Notes: generated by a model not told the origin, from the letters alone. DNA of 64,000 bases from Virgisporangium aliadipatigenens (GCF_016863615.1 NZ_BOPF01000008.1:1-64000); one strand, 5' to 3'. Shown: positions 18,886-28,246, counted from the first letter of the stretch. Made by a program: numbers and translations.

Positions 18886-18891
18886 TACGCT
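18886..18891 (+). promoter_or_regulatory. -10 box TACGCT, leaderless promoter of the hybrid kinase gene
   Basis: TACGCT ends 6 nt before GTG 18898, in an A/T-rich pocket after the LAL stop codon. Confidence 0.5.
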
Positions 18892-18897
18892 TCATTT

Positions 18898-21447
18898 GTG
18901 TTACCGGTGATCTTCGTCGTGGCGGGGCTGTTCCTGCTCGTTTTCGTGCGGGCGGTCACCGGCTACGTGCGCACCGGCGACCGGCTGCACGCGGCCACGA
19001 TCCTGGTCTTCCTCTCCGTGGGGACGCTCTACTTCCTGCAGGTGGCACGGGTCTTCGTGGTCCTGCCCGAGTGGATCTCCGTGGCGGCGCTGGTGCTGCT
19101 GCTCGGGCAGCCGGTGTTCACGCTGCGGCTCGTGGCACTCGTGCGGCCGCTCTCGCCGTACGTCACCGGCAGCTGGATCGCCGCCTGGATCGCCGTCGGC
19201 GGCGCCGTCGTGCTCACCTACCCGCTGACCGACGCCATGGCGGTCGTCTTCGTCGGGTACTTCGTGCTCGGCGAGGCGGTCGCGGCGGCGTTCCTGGCCG
19301 GGGAGGTCCGGCGGCGGGCCGGTGCGCCGCGCGTGCGGCTGTCGGCCGCGGCCATCGCGACCGGGCTGTTCGCGCTCGGGATGTTCCTCGCCGGGGCCGG
19401 GCGGTACGCGGGGGACGCGGCGCAGTCGTTCGCGGTCGCGTCGCGGCTCGTGGCGCTCGGGTCGGCCGTGGGGTACCTGGTGGCGTTCGTGCCGCCGCGC
19501 TTCCTGCGCCAGCAGTGGTCCGCCCGAACGGCGTACCTGCTCATGACCCGCCTGCTCGAGCAGTCCACCGGCACCCCCGAGGAGACCTGGGCGCGGTTCG
19601 CGCGGCTCGGTACCGAGGCCGTGGACGCCGACCTGGCCGTCGTCGTGTCGCTCCCGGCGGCCGGCCGTCCCGAGGCGCTGGTCGTCGCGGGCACCACGCG
19701 CGACGAACTGGAGCCCGCCGAACTGGCCATGGTGCTGGAGTACGCCGACAGCCCCGGCCCGACCCGCGTCGGCGAACGGCGCCACGGCCACTTCGTGACC
19801 CGCGTGCCCCTGACGCTGCACAGCGGGCAGGCCGGCGTGCTGGTGCTGCTCGCCGTGCGGCCCAGCCTGTTCACCGTCGACGACATCACGCTCCTCGGCG
19901 ACCTGGGCCGGCAGGCGGCCGTCATCGCCGAGCGCAGCCAGCTCACCACCGAACTGCGTGGCGTCGTGGAGCAGCTGCGCGCGGCCAACCACGCCAAGAG
20001 CGACTTCGTCGCCGCGATGAGCCACGAACTGCGCACCCCGCTCAACGCCATCATCGGGTTCAGCGAGCTGATGCGCGACGAGGAGCCGACCGACGACGAC
20101 CGCCGCCAGGTGCCCACGGAGTGGATCGAGAACGTCTACTCCAGCGGCCGCCACCTGCTCGGACTCATCAACGACGTGCTGGACCTGGCGAAGGTCGAGG
20201 CCGGCCGGATCGACCTGCGGCCGGAGCCGCTCACGGTCGACGCGGCCGTGCACGAGGCGGCCGCACCGCTGCGCCCGCTCGTCGACGCCAAAGGGCTCAC
20301 GCTCAGCGTCGGGGTGCCGGAGCTGACCGTGCGGGCCGACCGGCTGCGCCTCCGTCAGATGATCACCAACCTCCTGTCGAACGCGATCAAGTTCACCCCG
20401 GAGGGCGGCACCATCACGATCTCCGCGCACGACGGCGACGGCGCCGTCCACCTGAGCGTCGCCGACACCGGCCCGGGCATCGCCGAGGCGGACCAGCGGC
20501 GCATCTTCGAGGAGTTCCAGCAGGTGGGGGATGCCGGCTCGCGCGCATCCGGCACCGGGCTCGGCCTCGCGCTGACGTCCCGGCTCGCCCAGGCGCACGG
20601 CGGCGGCGTCGAGGTCGAGTCGACGCTCGGGGCCGGTTCGACGTTCACCCTGAACCTGCCGACGGCGCCGGTGCCGGACCCGACCGGGCCGGCCACCCAC
20701 GGCGGCATCCTGATCATCGAGGACGACCCCGCCGCCGCGAGCCTGCTGCGCACCTACCTCCAGGCCGCCGGCTATCAGACGATCATCACGGCGAACGGCG
20801 GCGACGGCCTCACCGCCGCGCGAAACACCGCACCCGACGTCATCCTGCTCGACGTGCTGCTGCCCGGCCTCGACGGCTGGGGCGTGCTGCGCCAGCTCAA
20901 GGAGGACCCGGTGCTGCGGCACATCCCCGTCGTGATGGTCTCCGTCGTCGAGGAACGCGAACTGGGTCTCTCCCTCGGCGCCGTCGACTTCTTCGTCAAG
21001 CCGGTCGACCGGCAGGCGCTGCTCGGCTGGCTCGACCGGCGCGGGCTCATCCCGCTGCCGCCCGGCGCCCGGACGCGCGTGCTCGTCGTGGACTCCGATC
21101 CGACCGGCCGCACGGCGGTCGAGGGCGCGCTGGCCGACCAGGGGCTGATCGTCTTCACCGCCACCAGCGGCGCGGAGGCGCTGCGGCTGGCCCGTGACAC
21201 CCGCTTCGACCTGATCCTGAGCGAACTGATCGGGCCGGACCTGGACGGCTTCAGCCTCATCGCCGCACTGAACGAGGACAAGCGCACCCGCGACGTGCCG
21301 GTGGTGATCCTCGCCGACGAACTGAGCGCGGAGGACAAGGCCCGGCTCGGGGACCGCATCCTCGGCGTGCTGCCGCGCGCCGGCCTCGCCCCGACCGACC
21401 TGCGCGCCTGGCTGGACCGCAGCATGCTCTCGGGAGTGAAACAGTGA
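18898..21447 (+). CDS. membrane hybrid histidine kinase with two receiver domains
   Basis: The 849-residue protein has an N-terminal block of about seven membrane helices (1-210), a GAF-like region (about 225-345), and then the kinase core. His376 sits in AAMSHELRTPLNAIIGF. The N box is QMITNLLSNAIKF and the G boxes are DTGPGIAE and GTGLGLAL. Two receivers follow. The first has the normal acceptor Asp652 (VILLDVLLPG) and VKPV lysine. The second reads DLILSELIGP, with Glu776 where the acceptor Asp should be, so it is probably phosphorylation-dead or locked as phosphomimetic. GTG 18898 is preceded by a -10 box. The stop overlaps the next start by 4 nt (GTGA). Confidence 0.9.
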   Translation: MLPVIFVVAGLFLLVFVRAVTGYVRTGDRLHAATILVFLSVGTLYFLQVARVFVVLPEWISVAALVLLLGQPVFTLRLVALVRPLSPYVTGSWIAAWIAVGGAVVLTYPLTDAMAVVFVGYFVLGEAVAAAFLAGEVRRRAGAPRVRLSAAAIATGLFALGMFLAGAGRYAGDAAQSFAVASRLVALGSAVGYLVAFVPPRFLRQQWSARTAYLLMTRLLEQSTGTPEETWARFARLGTEAVDADLAVVVSLPAAGRPEALVVAGTTRDELEPAELAMVLEYADSPGPTRVGERRHGHFVTRVPLTLHSGQAGVLVLLAVRPSLFTVDDITLLGDLGRQAAVIAERSQLTTELRGVVEQLRAANHAKSDFVAAMSHELRTPLNAIIGFSELMRDEEPTDDDRRQVPTEWIENVYSSGRHLLGLINDVLDLAKVEAGRIDLRPEPLTVDAAVHEAAAPLRPLVDAKGLTLSVGVPELTVRADRLRLRQMITNLLSNAIKFTPEGGTITISAHDGDGAVHLSVADTGPGIAEADQRRIFEEFQQVGDAGSRASGTGLGLALTSRLAQAHGGGVEVESTLGAGSTFTLNLPTAPVPDPTGPATHGGILIIEDDPAAASLLRTYLQAAGYQTIITANGGDGLTAARNTAPDVILLDVLLPGLDGWGVLRQLKEDPVLRHIPVVMVSVVEERELGLSLGAVDFFVKPVDRQALLGWLDRRGLIPLPPGARTRVLVVDSDPTGRTAVEGALADQGLIVFTATSGAEALRLARDTRFDLILSELIGPDLDGFSLIAALNEDKRTRDVPVVILADELSAEDKARLGDRILGVLPRAGLAPTDLRAWLDRSMLSGVKQ

Positions 21448-21821
21448 CGCGGATCCTGCTGGTCGAGGACAACGAGCTGAACCGCTCGCTCGTGCGCGCC
21501 ATCCTCAGCCGCACCCGCGAACCGGTGCTGGCGGGCGCCGCCCTGTCGGAGGCCGGCTCGCTGGCCGAGGCGCGGGCGCTGCTGGCCGGTGCGGCGTTCG
21601 ACCTGGTGCTGCTGGACATGCACCTGCCGGACGGGAGCGGGCTGGCCCTGGCGCAGGAGCTGCAGAGCACCGGCGCCGAACGTCCGGCGATCGTCGCGCT
21701 GACGGCCGCCGTGCTGCCGGCCGAGCAGGCCGCGACGCTCAACGCGGGCTGCGACGCGTTCCTCGCGAAGCCCTACACCAGCGGCCAGCTCATCGAGGCG
21801 ATCGGCGGCCTGCTCAACTGA
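21444..21821 (+). CDS. single-domain response regulator (CheY-like)
   Basis: 125-residue receiver domain without an output domain. It has the acidic pocket VEDN, phospho-acceptor Asp in LVLLDMHLPDGSG (about residue 54), Thr in VALTAAV and Lys in AKPYT. The gene overlaps the hybrid kinase stop by 4 nt, so the pair is translationally coupled and this is probably the final phosphate acceptor of the relay. The downstream effector is unknown; the LAL regulator just upstream is a candidate partner. Confidence 0.9.
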   Translation: MTRILLVEDNELNRSLVRAILSRTREPVLAGAALSEAGSLAEARALLAGAAFDLVLLDMHLPDGSGLALAQELQSTGAERPAIVALTAAVLPAEQAATLNAGCDAFLAKPYTSGQLIEAIGGLLN

Positions 21822-21828
21822 GCGGGGA

Positions 21829-22914
21829 CTACGCCACGTCGCGGCGGCGCATCGCGATGACCGACACCGCCACCAGCGCCAGCGTCGCGACGCCGAGGAT
21901 CACGGCCGAGTCGTCCATCGAGATGCTCCACTCCACCGGCGCGCAGTCGCCCTCCGCGTAGCGGCACGGGGTGAAGTCGACGAACTGCGCCTTCTTGTCC
22001 AGCCAGGCCTGCACGTACGAGGACAGGAACCAGCGCTCCACCTTCGGCACCTCGGTCAGGCGCAGCACGATGTTCAGGCCCACCTCGATGACCAGCAGGT
22101 AGCCGACGGCCACGCCCATCGCCATCGCCGTGTGCCGGCCGAGCGAGGCGAGCGCGAACCCGATCGCCGCCGCGGCCAGCGCCAACCCGAGCGCCCGGGC
22201 CGTGTCGAGCCCCAACGACGTCAGCGAACCCTGCGTGACCCTGCCGACCTCGCCCCGGTAGCGCGCGATGCCATAGGCCGCCGCCACCCACGCCGCCGCC
22301 AGCAGCGCACCCGTGACGGCCAGCCCGAACAGCAGCGTGAACAGCTTCGTCAGCAGCACCAGGATCCGGCGCGGCCGCCAGATCAGCAGGTTCATCATCG
22401 AGCCGGAGGACCACTCGGCGCCCACGAACGACGCCCCGACGGCGAACGCCAGCATCGCGAAGATCCCGCCGAAGACCAGCACCAGGTCGTGCGCCTCCCG
22501 GGCGAAGCCGAACGTCGACGGCAGGAACGACGCGTCGTCGATCTCGGCCGGGTTGAAGTACTCGGCGCAGGTCACGCCGGGCGGCGGCGTGGAGACCGGG
22601 CCCAGTTCGCCACCGGGCGGTCCACCCGGCTCGGTGCCCGGTGTGCCCGGCTCGGTGCCCGCCGTACTGCCCGGCGACGGGGTCGGCCGCGGGTTGCGCA
22701 CCGCCTCCTCGCACCGCGCACGCTGCTGCGTGAGGAACGCCCGCTGCCGGTCCGCCTCCACCTTCGCCTTCGCCCGCGCGGCATCGGTGGGAACGTGCGA
22801 CGAGTACGCGATCCCGCCGCCGATCAGCGCCAACAGCAGGATCACGATCAGGAACATCATCCGCGTGAACCGCCGCGCGAAGAGCCGGCTCCACTCGGCC
22901 GCGAAGAGGCGCAT
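21829..22914 (-). CDS. ABC-2 type transporter permease
   Basis: 361-residue integral membrane protein with a cytosolic start (MRLFAAEWSRLFARRF), a first helix about 19-40, and a large extracytoplasmic loop (about 45-130) rich in Pro/Gly. At least five more helices follow, including LVFGGIFAMLAFAVGASFVGAEW. The motif GAEWSSGSMMNLLIWRP is typical of ABC-2 permeases. The start ATG overlaps the stop of the ATPase gene (TGATG), so the two form one exporter. The substrate is unknown; such pairs export peptides, lipids or drugs. Confidence 0.85.
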   Translation of the reverse strand: MRLFAAEWSRLFARRFTRMMFLIVILLLALIGGGIAYSSHVPTDAARAKAKVEADRQRAFLTQQRARCEEAVRNPRPTPSPGSTAGTEPGTPGTEPGGPPGGELGPVSTPPPGVTCAEYFNPAEIDDASFLPSTFGFAREAHDLVLVFGGIFAMLAFAVGASFVGAEWSSGSMMNLLIWRPRRILVLLTKLFTLLFGLAVTGALLAAAWVAAAYGIARYRGEVGRVTQGSLTSLGLDTARALGLALAAAAIGFALASLGRHTAMAMGVAVGYLLVIEVGLNIVLRLTEVPKVERWFLSSYVQAWLDKKAQFVDFTPCRYAEGDCAPVEWSISMDDSAVILGVATLALVAVSVIAMRRRDVA

Positions 22915-23900
22915 CACTTCGCCCCGTGGCCGAACGCGGCGGCGGACTCGCCGACCTGCCGGGTCACGCCAGGTTCGGGGACGGTGCCGGTGAGCTGGAG
23001 GAAGACGCTCTCCAGGTCGGGCCGCTGCGGGGTCAGTTCACTGATCCACATCTTGTGTGCCGCCAGCGTCTCCGTGATGATCGCCGGGTCGGCGACGCCG
23101 CGCGCCATCAGATGGTCCCGTTCGGTGGTGATCTGGAAGCCGGCGTGCCGCAGGGTCTGGGCGGCGCGTTCGTGATCGGCGACCCGGATCAGGAACTCGC
23201 CCTTGTCCTGCGCCCGCAGCACGCTGTCGACCGCGCCGTGCGCCACCCGTCGGCCGCGCGAGATGATCGTCACCGAGTCGCAGATCTGTTGCACCTCGCC
23301 GAGGATGTGGCTGGAGAGCACCACCGTCGTGCCGTGCTCGACGAGGCCGCGCATCAGGTCGCGCATCTCGCGGATGCCGGCCGGGTCGAGGCCGTTCGCC
23401 GGCTCGTCGAGGATCAGCAGCCGGGGCGCCTTCAGCAGCGCCGACGCCACGGCCAGCCGCTGCTTCATGCCGAGCGAGTAGGTCTTGACCCGGTCGCCGG
23501 CGCGGTCGCGCAGCCCGACGAGTTCGAGCACCTCCTCGACCCGTGCCCGGCGGACCCCACCGGCCCGGGCCAGGATGCGCAGGGTGCGCCGGCCGGAGAA
23601 GTTCCCGAAGAACCGGGGTGCCTCGACGATGGCGCCGATGTGGCCCGCGACCTCGGGCAGCGCGGACGGTACCTCTCGACCCAGCAACGTCATCCGGCCG
23701 CTGTTGGGCCGCACGAGTCCGAGCAGGGTCCGCAGCGTCGTCGTCTTGCCGGAGCCGTTGGGACCGAGAAAGCCGTGGATCTGTCCCTGCTCGACGCGCA
23801 TGTCGAGGCCGTCGACCGCGCGGTGCGGCCCCTTGAACGCGGAGCGGTACGTCTTCCGCAGCCCGTTGATCTCCAGAACGGCGTCCACCCGCGACACCAT
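22914..23900 (-). CDS. ABC transporter ATP-binding protein (exporter partner)
   Basis: 328-residue ATPase with Walker A GPNGSGKTT (about 45-53), signature YSLGMKQRL, Walker B RLLILDEPANGLDP and switch His in SSHILGEV. A C-terminal extension of about 100 residues (HERAAQTLRHAGFQI and onward) is usual in ABC-2 exporter ATPases. ATG 23900 (MVSRVDAVLEING) is chosen; the longer frame would run into the divergent promoter region. It forms an operon with the permease gene. Confidence 0.9.
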   Translation of the reverse strand: MVSRVDAVLEINGLRKTYRSAFKGPHRAVDGLDMRVEQGQIHGFLGPNGSGKTTTLRTLLGLVRPNSGRMTLLGREVPSALPEVAGHIGAIVEAPRFFGNFSGRRTLRILARAGGVRRARVEEVLELVGLRDRAGDRVKTYSLGMKQRLAVASALLKAPRLLILDEPANGLDPAGIREMRDLMRGLVEHGTTVVLSSHILGEVQQICDSVTIISRGRRVAHGAVDSVLRAQDKGEFLIRVADHERAAQTLRHAGFQITTERDHLMARGVADPAIITETLAAHKMWISELTPQRPDLESVFLQLTGTVPEPGVTRQVGESAAAFGHGAK

Positions 23901-23955
23901 ACGGGGATGTAGGTACCCGTGGGTGCGCACGCGGGGACGGTGGTTGGATGGGGCC

Positions 23956-24744
23956 GTGAATCCGGACGCGGTCATCTCCGTCGACAAGGCCACCATCACG
24001 CGGGGCGGCACCCATCTGATCCGTCAGATTTCCTGGCAGGTCGAGCTCGACGAGCGGTGGGTCGTCCTGGGACCCAACGGCGCGGGCAAGACCTCCCTGC
24101 TCAACCTGGCCGCCGCCCGCGTCCACCCGACCCGCGGGACGGTCCATGTTCTGGGGGAACGCCTAGGCCGCGTCGACATCTCCGAGCTGCGCACCCGGAT
24201 CGGGTTCGCCAGCGCGGCGCTGGCCGGGACCGTGCCGGCCGACGAGAAGGTGCTCGACGTGGTGGTCACCGCGTCGTGGTCGGTGGTCGGACGGTTCAAC
24301 GAGCGGTACGACGAGATGGACGTATTGCGCGCCAAGGGCCTGCTCGACCAGTTCGGGGTCGCGTCCCTCGCGGACCGTACCTTCGGGACGCTTTCCGAGG
24401 GGGAACGCAAGCGCGTGCAGATCGCCCGCGCGCTGATGACCGACCCGGAGCTGCTGCTGCTCGACGAGCCGGCGGCCGGCCTCGACCTCGGTGCGCGCGA
24501 GGACCTGGTGCGCCGCCTCGCCGACCTCGCCGAGGACCCGGACTCGCCGGCGCTCGTGCTCGTGACGCACCACGTCGAGGAGATCCCGCCCGGGTTCGGC
24601 CACGTGCTGCTGCTGCGTGACGGCGGCGTCGTCGCCCAGGGGCTCATCGAGGAGACGCTCACCTCGGAGAACCTGTCGAAGACGTTCGACCTGCCGCTCA
24701 CGCTGTCCCAGGTGGACGGCCGCTTCGCAGCCCGGGCCTCCTGA
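23956..24744 (+). CDS. stand-alone ABC ATPase, ModF/YlmA-like
   Basis: 263-residue ABC ATPase with Walker A GPNGAGKTS (about 38-46), signature LSEGERKRVQ, Walker B LLLLDEPAAGLDLG and switch His in VTHHVEEIP. It has no permease beside it. The sequence style (DERWVVLGPNGAGKTSLLNLAAARVHPTRG) resembles single-gene ATPases grouped with molybdate or iron-complex ATPases, whose roles are unclear. GTG 23956 is the only reasonable start; the nearby ATG is in another frame and stops at once. It is divergent from the ABC exporter with 55 bp between. Confidence 0.82.
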   Translation: MNPDAVISVDKATITRGGTHLIRQISWQVELDERWVVLGPNGAGKTSLLNLAAARVHPTRGTVHVLGERLGRVDISELRTRIGFASAALAGTVPADEKVLDVVVTASWSVVGRFNERYDEMDVLRAKGLLDQFGVASLADRTFGTLSEGERKRVQIARALMTDPELLLLDEPAAGLDLGAREDLVRRLADLAEDPDSPALVLVTHHVEEIPPGFGHVLLLRDGGVVAQGLIEETLTSENLSKTFDLPLTLSQVDGRFAARAS

Positions 24745-24747
24745 CGC

Positions 24748-25224
24748 TCAGCGGTAGACGTCGCGGTGTTCGATGGCGCGCTGCAGGGCCCGGTACACCT
24801 TGCCGAAGCGCAGCTTGTCCCGGGTCGCGAAGAGCATCAGATCCTCGTCGAGATGGCGCGCCCAGATCTGGTGCTCCACCCCGCCCGTCTCGTACGAGCG
24901 CTCGATCATCGTGATCACCCCCTCGACGATGAACATGCCCGCGCCGGCGCAGAAGACCACGGCCAGCACCGCACCGCCCAGCACGACGACGGTGTCGTAC
25001 TTGGTGAAGTCGACCGCCTGCACCACTACCGCGGCGATCGCGATCGCTCCGAGGACCACCGCAACGAGCGCTATGCGCGCCGCGATGATCCCCATGTGCT
25101 GCACACCGCGTTTACCGTGGCGGTGCCACACCAGTTCCAGGTCGTCCAGTCGATACGCCCGGTCCTCCACGTGCAGTTCGGCGGACCCTACGTAGACCGC
25201 GTTGTCGCGGTAAAAGGTGGTCAT
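24748..25224 (-). CDS. DUF6232 family membrane protein
   Basis: 158-residue protein starting MTTFYRDNAVYVG, with a short beta-rich N-terminal segment followed by two membrane helices (about 47-68 and 78-103) and a basic cytosolic tail. This layout matches the small actinobacterial DUF6232 family, whose function is unknown. It ends 3 nt from the convergent ATPase gene and has a G-rich RBS before ATG 25224. Confidence 0.7.
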   Translation of the reverse strand: MTTFYRDNAVYVGSAELHVEDRAYRLDDLELVWHRHGKRGVQHMGIIAARIALVAVVLGAIAIAAVVVQAVDFTKYDTVVVLGGAVLAVVFCAGAGMFIVEGVITMIERSYETGGVEHQIWARHLDEDLMLFATRDKLRFGKVYRALQRAIEHRDVYR

Positions 25225-25316
25225 CGCCCCCCACTCCCGCTAAGAGATTAAGGGTTGCGGCGCGCCCGCGCTGTGGCTCAGGACCGATGTGTAGCGATGT
25301 CTAGCAAGGAGGGCCC

Positions 25317-26090
25317 GTGGGCGAGTTCGTCCGGCTTGAGGTGGCTGAGGGTATCGGGACGATCCGGTTGGACCGGCCGCCGATGAACGCGCTCAACATC
25401 GCCGTTCAGGGGGAACTGCGTGCAGTCGCGCACGCCGTCACGTACGACGACTCGATCCGGGCCGTCGTGCTGTACGGCGGCGAGAAGGTCTTCGCGGCCG
25501 GCGCGGACATCAAGGAGATGGCCGCCATGGACTACGCGACAATGGCCAACCGGGCCGCCGCGCTGACGAACGCGCTGGACGACCTCGCGCGCGTCCCCAA
25601 GCCGGTCGTCGCGGCGATCACCGGCTACGCCCTCGGCGGCGGCTGCGAACTGGCGCTCACCGCCGACTGGCGGGTCGCCGCCGACGACGCGAAGCTCGGC
25701 CAGCCGGAGATCATGCTCGGCGTCATCCCCGGGGCCGGCGGCACGCAGCGGCTGGCCCGCCTGGTCGGCCCGGCGAAGGCGAAGGACCTGGTCTTCACGG
25801 GACGGCACGTCGACGCCCAGGAGGCCCTCGCGATCGGGCTGGTCGACCGGGTCGTGCCGGCGGCCGAGGTGTACGAGGCGGCGCTGGCGATGGTGCGCCC
25901 GTTCGTGAACGGCCCCGCGCAGGCGCTGCGCGCCGCCAAGCTCGCGATCGACGGCGGCCTGGAGATGGACCTCGCATCCGGCCTGCAATGGGAGGCGCAG
26001 CTGTTCGCGGCCCTGTTCGGGACGGCCGACCGCACCGAGGGCATGAACGCCTTCGTCGCCAAGCGGAAACCCGACTTCACCGGGAAGTGA
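25317..26090 (+). CDS. enoyl-CoA hydratase (crotonase fold)
   Basis: 257-residue hydratase of fatty-acid beta-oxidation, adding water to trans-2-enoyl-CoA. The oxyanion-hole motif AAGADI is at 60-65. Both catalytic glutamates are present: Glu111 in GGCELAL and Glu131 in GQPEIMLGVIPGAGG. That favours true hydratase activity over isomerase-only relatives. The start GTG 25317 has a strong AAGGAGGG RBS. etfBA lies 6 kb downstream and serves the same pathway. Confidence 0.92.
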   Translation: MGEFVRLEVAEGIGTIRLDRPPMNALNIAVQGELRAVAHAVTYDDSIRAVVLYGGEKVFAAGADIKEMAAMDYATMANRAAALTNALDDLARVPKPVVAAITGYALGGGCELALTADWRVAADDAKLGQPEIMLGVIPGAGGTQRLARLVGPAKAKDLVFTGRHVDAQEALAIGLVDRVVPAAEVYEAALAMVRPFVNGPAQALRAAKLAIDGGLEMDLASGLQWEAQLFAALFGTADRTEGMNAFVAKRKPDFTGK

Positions 26091-26126
26091 TCGACAGGGC
26101 TCGGATGCGCCTGTTGGCACGACGCC

Positions 26127-26132
26127 TACACT
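26127..26132 (+). promoter_or_regulatory. -10 box TACACT, leaderless promoter
   Basis: TACACT ends 7 nt before ATG 26140 of the Hsp70-like gene; no RBS is present. Confidence 0.5.
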
Positions 26133-26139
26133 CGGCTTC

Positions 26140-28206
26140 ATGCCTGCGCCCGGGACCCAGCTTGGCGTCGACTTCGGCACCTCCAACACGGTGGCCGTCG
26201 TGCGACTGCCGGACGGCCGGTCCCGGTCGTTGCTCTTCGACGGCTCGCCGCTGCTGCCGTCGGCCGTCTACGCCGAGCCCACCGGCGCGGTCGTGGTGGG
26301 CCGCGACGCGATCCACAGCGCCCGCCTGGAGCCCGCGCGCTTCGAGCCCAACCCGAAGCGTCGGATCGACGACAGTTCGGTGCTGCTGGGCGACCGGGAG
26401 ATCGGCGTCCAGCAGCTCGTCGCGTCGGTGCTCGCCCGAGTGGCCGACGAGTTCAAGCGCACGGTCGGGGACTCCGTCCCGCATGTGACCATCACGTGCC
26501 CGGCCGCCTGGGGGGCCACCCGGCGGCTGGTGCTCTCCGACGCGGCGCAGGCCGCCGGGCTCGGCCAGGTGCGCCTCGTGCCCGAGCCGGTGGCCGCCGC
26601 CACCTACTTCACGCAGGTGCTCGGCAAGCAGGTGCCGGTCGGCTCGGTGGTCGTGGTGCACGACTTCGGCGCGGGGACGTTCGACGCCAGCGTGGTGGCG
26701 CGCACCTCGACCGGCTTCGAGGTGCTGGCCGTCGACGGGCGGGACGACATCGGCGGGCTCGACGTCGACGAGGCACTGATCGGCCACGTGCGGGCGATCT
26801 GTTCGGAGCGCGACGCCGCCGGGTGGGCGCGCCTGCAGACCCCGTCCACAGTGGACGAACGCCGGGCCCGGCGGATGCTCTGGGACGACGTGCGCATCGC
26901 CAAGGAACGGCTCTCCCGGCAGCCCACCGCCGACCTCACGGTGCCGCTGCTGAACATCGACATCCATATCACCCGCGAGGAGCTCGAAGAGCTGGCGCGG
27001 CCCGTGCTCGAACAGACCGTGCGGGTCACCCAGGGCGTGATGCGCTGGGCCAACCTGCCGCAGGGGCAGATCGCCGGGGTGTTCCTGGTCGGCGGTTCGA
27101 GCCGGATGCCGCTGGTCGCCACGATGCTGCACCGCGCCATCGGCGAGCCGCCCGTGGTGATCGACTCACCCGAACTGGTCGTGGCCGAGGGGAGCCTGCA
27201 CGCCGGTTCGGTCGCGATTCCGCAGAGCGCGGCGCCCGCACCAGGGCCGGCGACCGGGATCATGCCGGCGCTCGGCTACCGCGCGGACGGCACACTCGGG
27301 CCGATCAGTCCCGGGCCGACCTCCGGCGCGCCGCCGGCACAGGTGGGCGGGCCGGTCTCGGGTGCGCCGTTCCCGAGCAGCGGGCCGCCGGTCTCGGCCC
27401 CGCCCGTGTCGGCCAACCCGTACCCGTACCCGTCGTCCGGCCCGCCGGCCGCGGGGCCCTCGTCCGCCCCACCGGTGTCGGGCCCCGGATATCCGCCGCC
27501 CGGTGGGTATCCGCCGCCGGGGTACCAGCCGCCCGCCGGCTACCCCGGGAACCAGCCCGACCCGTACGGGCCGCCGCCCGGCAACCAGCCGTACCCGCCG
27601 CAGCCCTACCCGGGCGGCCAGCCCTTTCCGGGCGGCCAGCAGGGTCCGGGTGGGCAGCCTCTCCCGGGTGGGCCGCAGGGCAACCAGCCGTACCCGGGCG
27701 CGCCGCAGGCCCAGCCGGTGGTGCAGCAGCAGCCGGTGGCCCAGCAGCAGCCCGTACAGCTGCAGCGCCCGGTCACCCAGCAGCAGCCGGTGACCTACCC
27801 GCCGCCCGCCTACCAGCCGCAGCCGCCCTCGACGAGCTTCCCGCCGACGACCCAGTCGCCGCCGGTGTCGGCCCCGCCGGCGTCGTCGCCGCGCACCGGC
27901 GCCGTCTACCAGAGCGGTCGCGCGTCCATCCCGTCGCCGCCGCGCGAGGAGCCCGCCCCGCAGCCGGCTCCGGCCCGCCGCCCCGAACGCCGCTACGAGC
28001 CCGAGCCCGAGTACGAACGCCCGGCGGTGCGCCGTCCCGCGGCGGCCGTCCGGCGCTCCGGCGGCGGCTTCTTCGGCGGCGTGGCGCGGGTCGTGCGCAC
28101 GGTGCTGGTGACGGTCCTGCTGATCCTGGTGCCGGTCGTGGCCGGCTATGTGGCGTACCAGATCGCGAGCGAACAACCCGTCTGGCCGCCACCGTTCATG
28201 CAGTGA
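26140..28206 (+). CDS. Hsp70-like ATPase with Pro/Gln-rich linker and C-terminal membrane anchor
   Basis: 688-residue protein. The Hsp70 actin-fold ATPase spans about 1-360: LGVDFGTSNTVAV (phosphate 1), HDFGAGTFDASVV (phosphate 2) and VFLVGGSSRMPLV (adenosine motif). There is no substrate-binding domain. Instead residues 365-630 are a Pro/Gly/Gln/Tyr-rich disordered linker with PPGNQPYP-type repeats. One membrane helix (about 652-675, VLVTVLLILVPVVAGYVAYQI) lies near the C-terminus. The ATPase therefore sits on the cytosolic face, tethered to the membrane. The partner and function are unknown. Cytosolic DnaK is excluded by the missing peptide-binding domain. Confidence 0.8.
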   Translation: MPAPGTQLGVDFGTSNTVAVVRLPDGRSRSLLFDGSPLLPSAVYAEPTGAVVVGRDAIHSARLEPARFEPNPKRRIDDSSVLLGDREIGVQQLVASVLARVADEFKRTVGDSVPHVTITCPAAWGATRRLVLSDAAQAAGLGQVRLVPEPVAAATYFTQVLGKQVPVGSVVVVHDFGAGTFDASVVARTSTGFEVLAVDGRDDIGGLDVDEALIGHVRAICSERDAAGWARLQTPSTVDERRARRMLWDDVRIAKERLSRQPTADLTVPLLNIDIHITREELEELARPVLEQTVRVTQGVMRWANLPQGQIAGVFLVGGSSRMPLVATMLHRAIGEPPVVIDSPELVVAEGSLHAGSVAIPQSAAPAPGPATGIMPALGYRADGTLGPISPGPTSGAPPAQVGGPVSGAPFPSSGPPVSAPPVSANPYPYPSSGPPAAGPSSAPPVSGPGYPPPGGYPPPGYQPPAGYPGNQPDPYGPPPGNQPYPPQPYPGGQPFPGGQQGPGGQPLPGGPQGNQPYPGAPQAQPVVQQQPVAQQQPVQLQRPVTQQQPVTYPPPAYQPQPPSTSFPPTTQSPPVSAPPASSPRTGAVYQSGRASIPSPPREEPAPQPAPARRPERRYEPEPEYERPAVRRPAAAVRRSGGGFFGGVARVVRTVLVTVLLILVPVVAGYVAYQIASEQPVWPPPFMQ
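26845..26855. repeat. TCCACWGTGGA motif, copy 1
   Basis: TCCACAGTGGA inside the Hsp70-like gene, read as Ser-Thr-Val-Asp with the unusual Thr codon ACA. Confidence 0.6.
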
Positions 28207-28246
28207 CCCCCGCATTTCAGTGACCCTGCGGTTCGAAACTTGCGGG

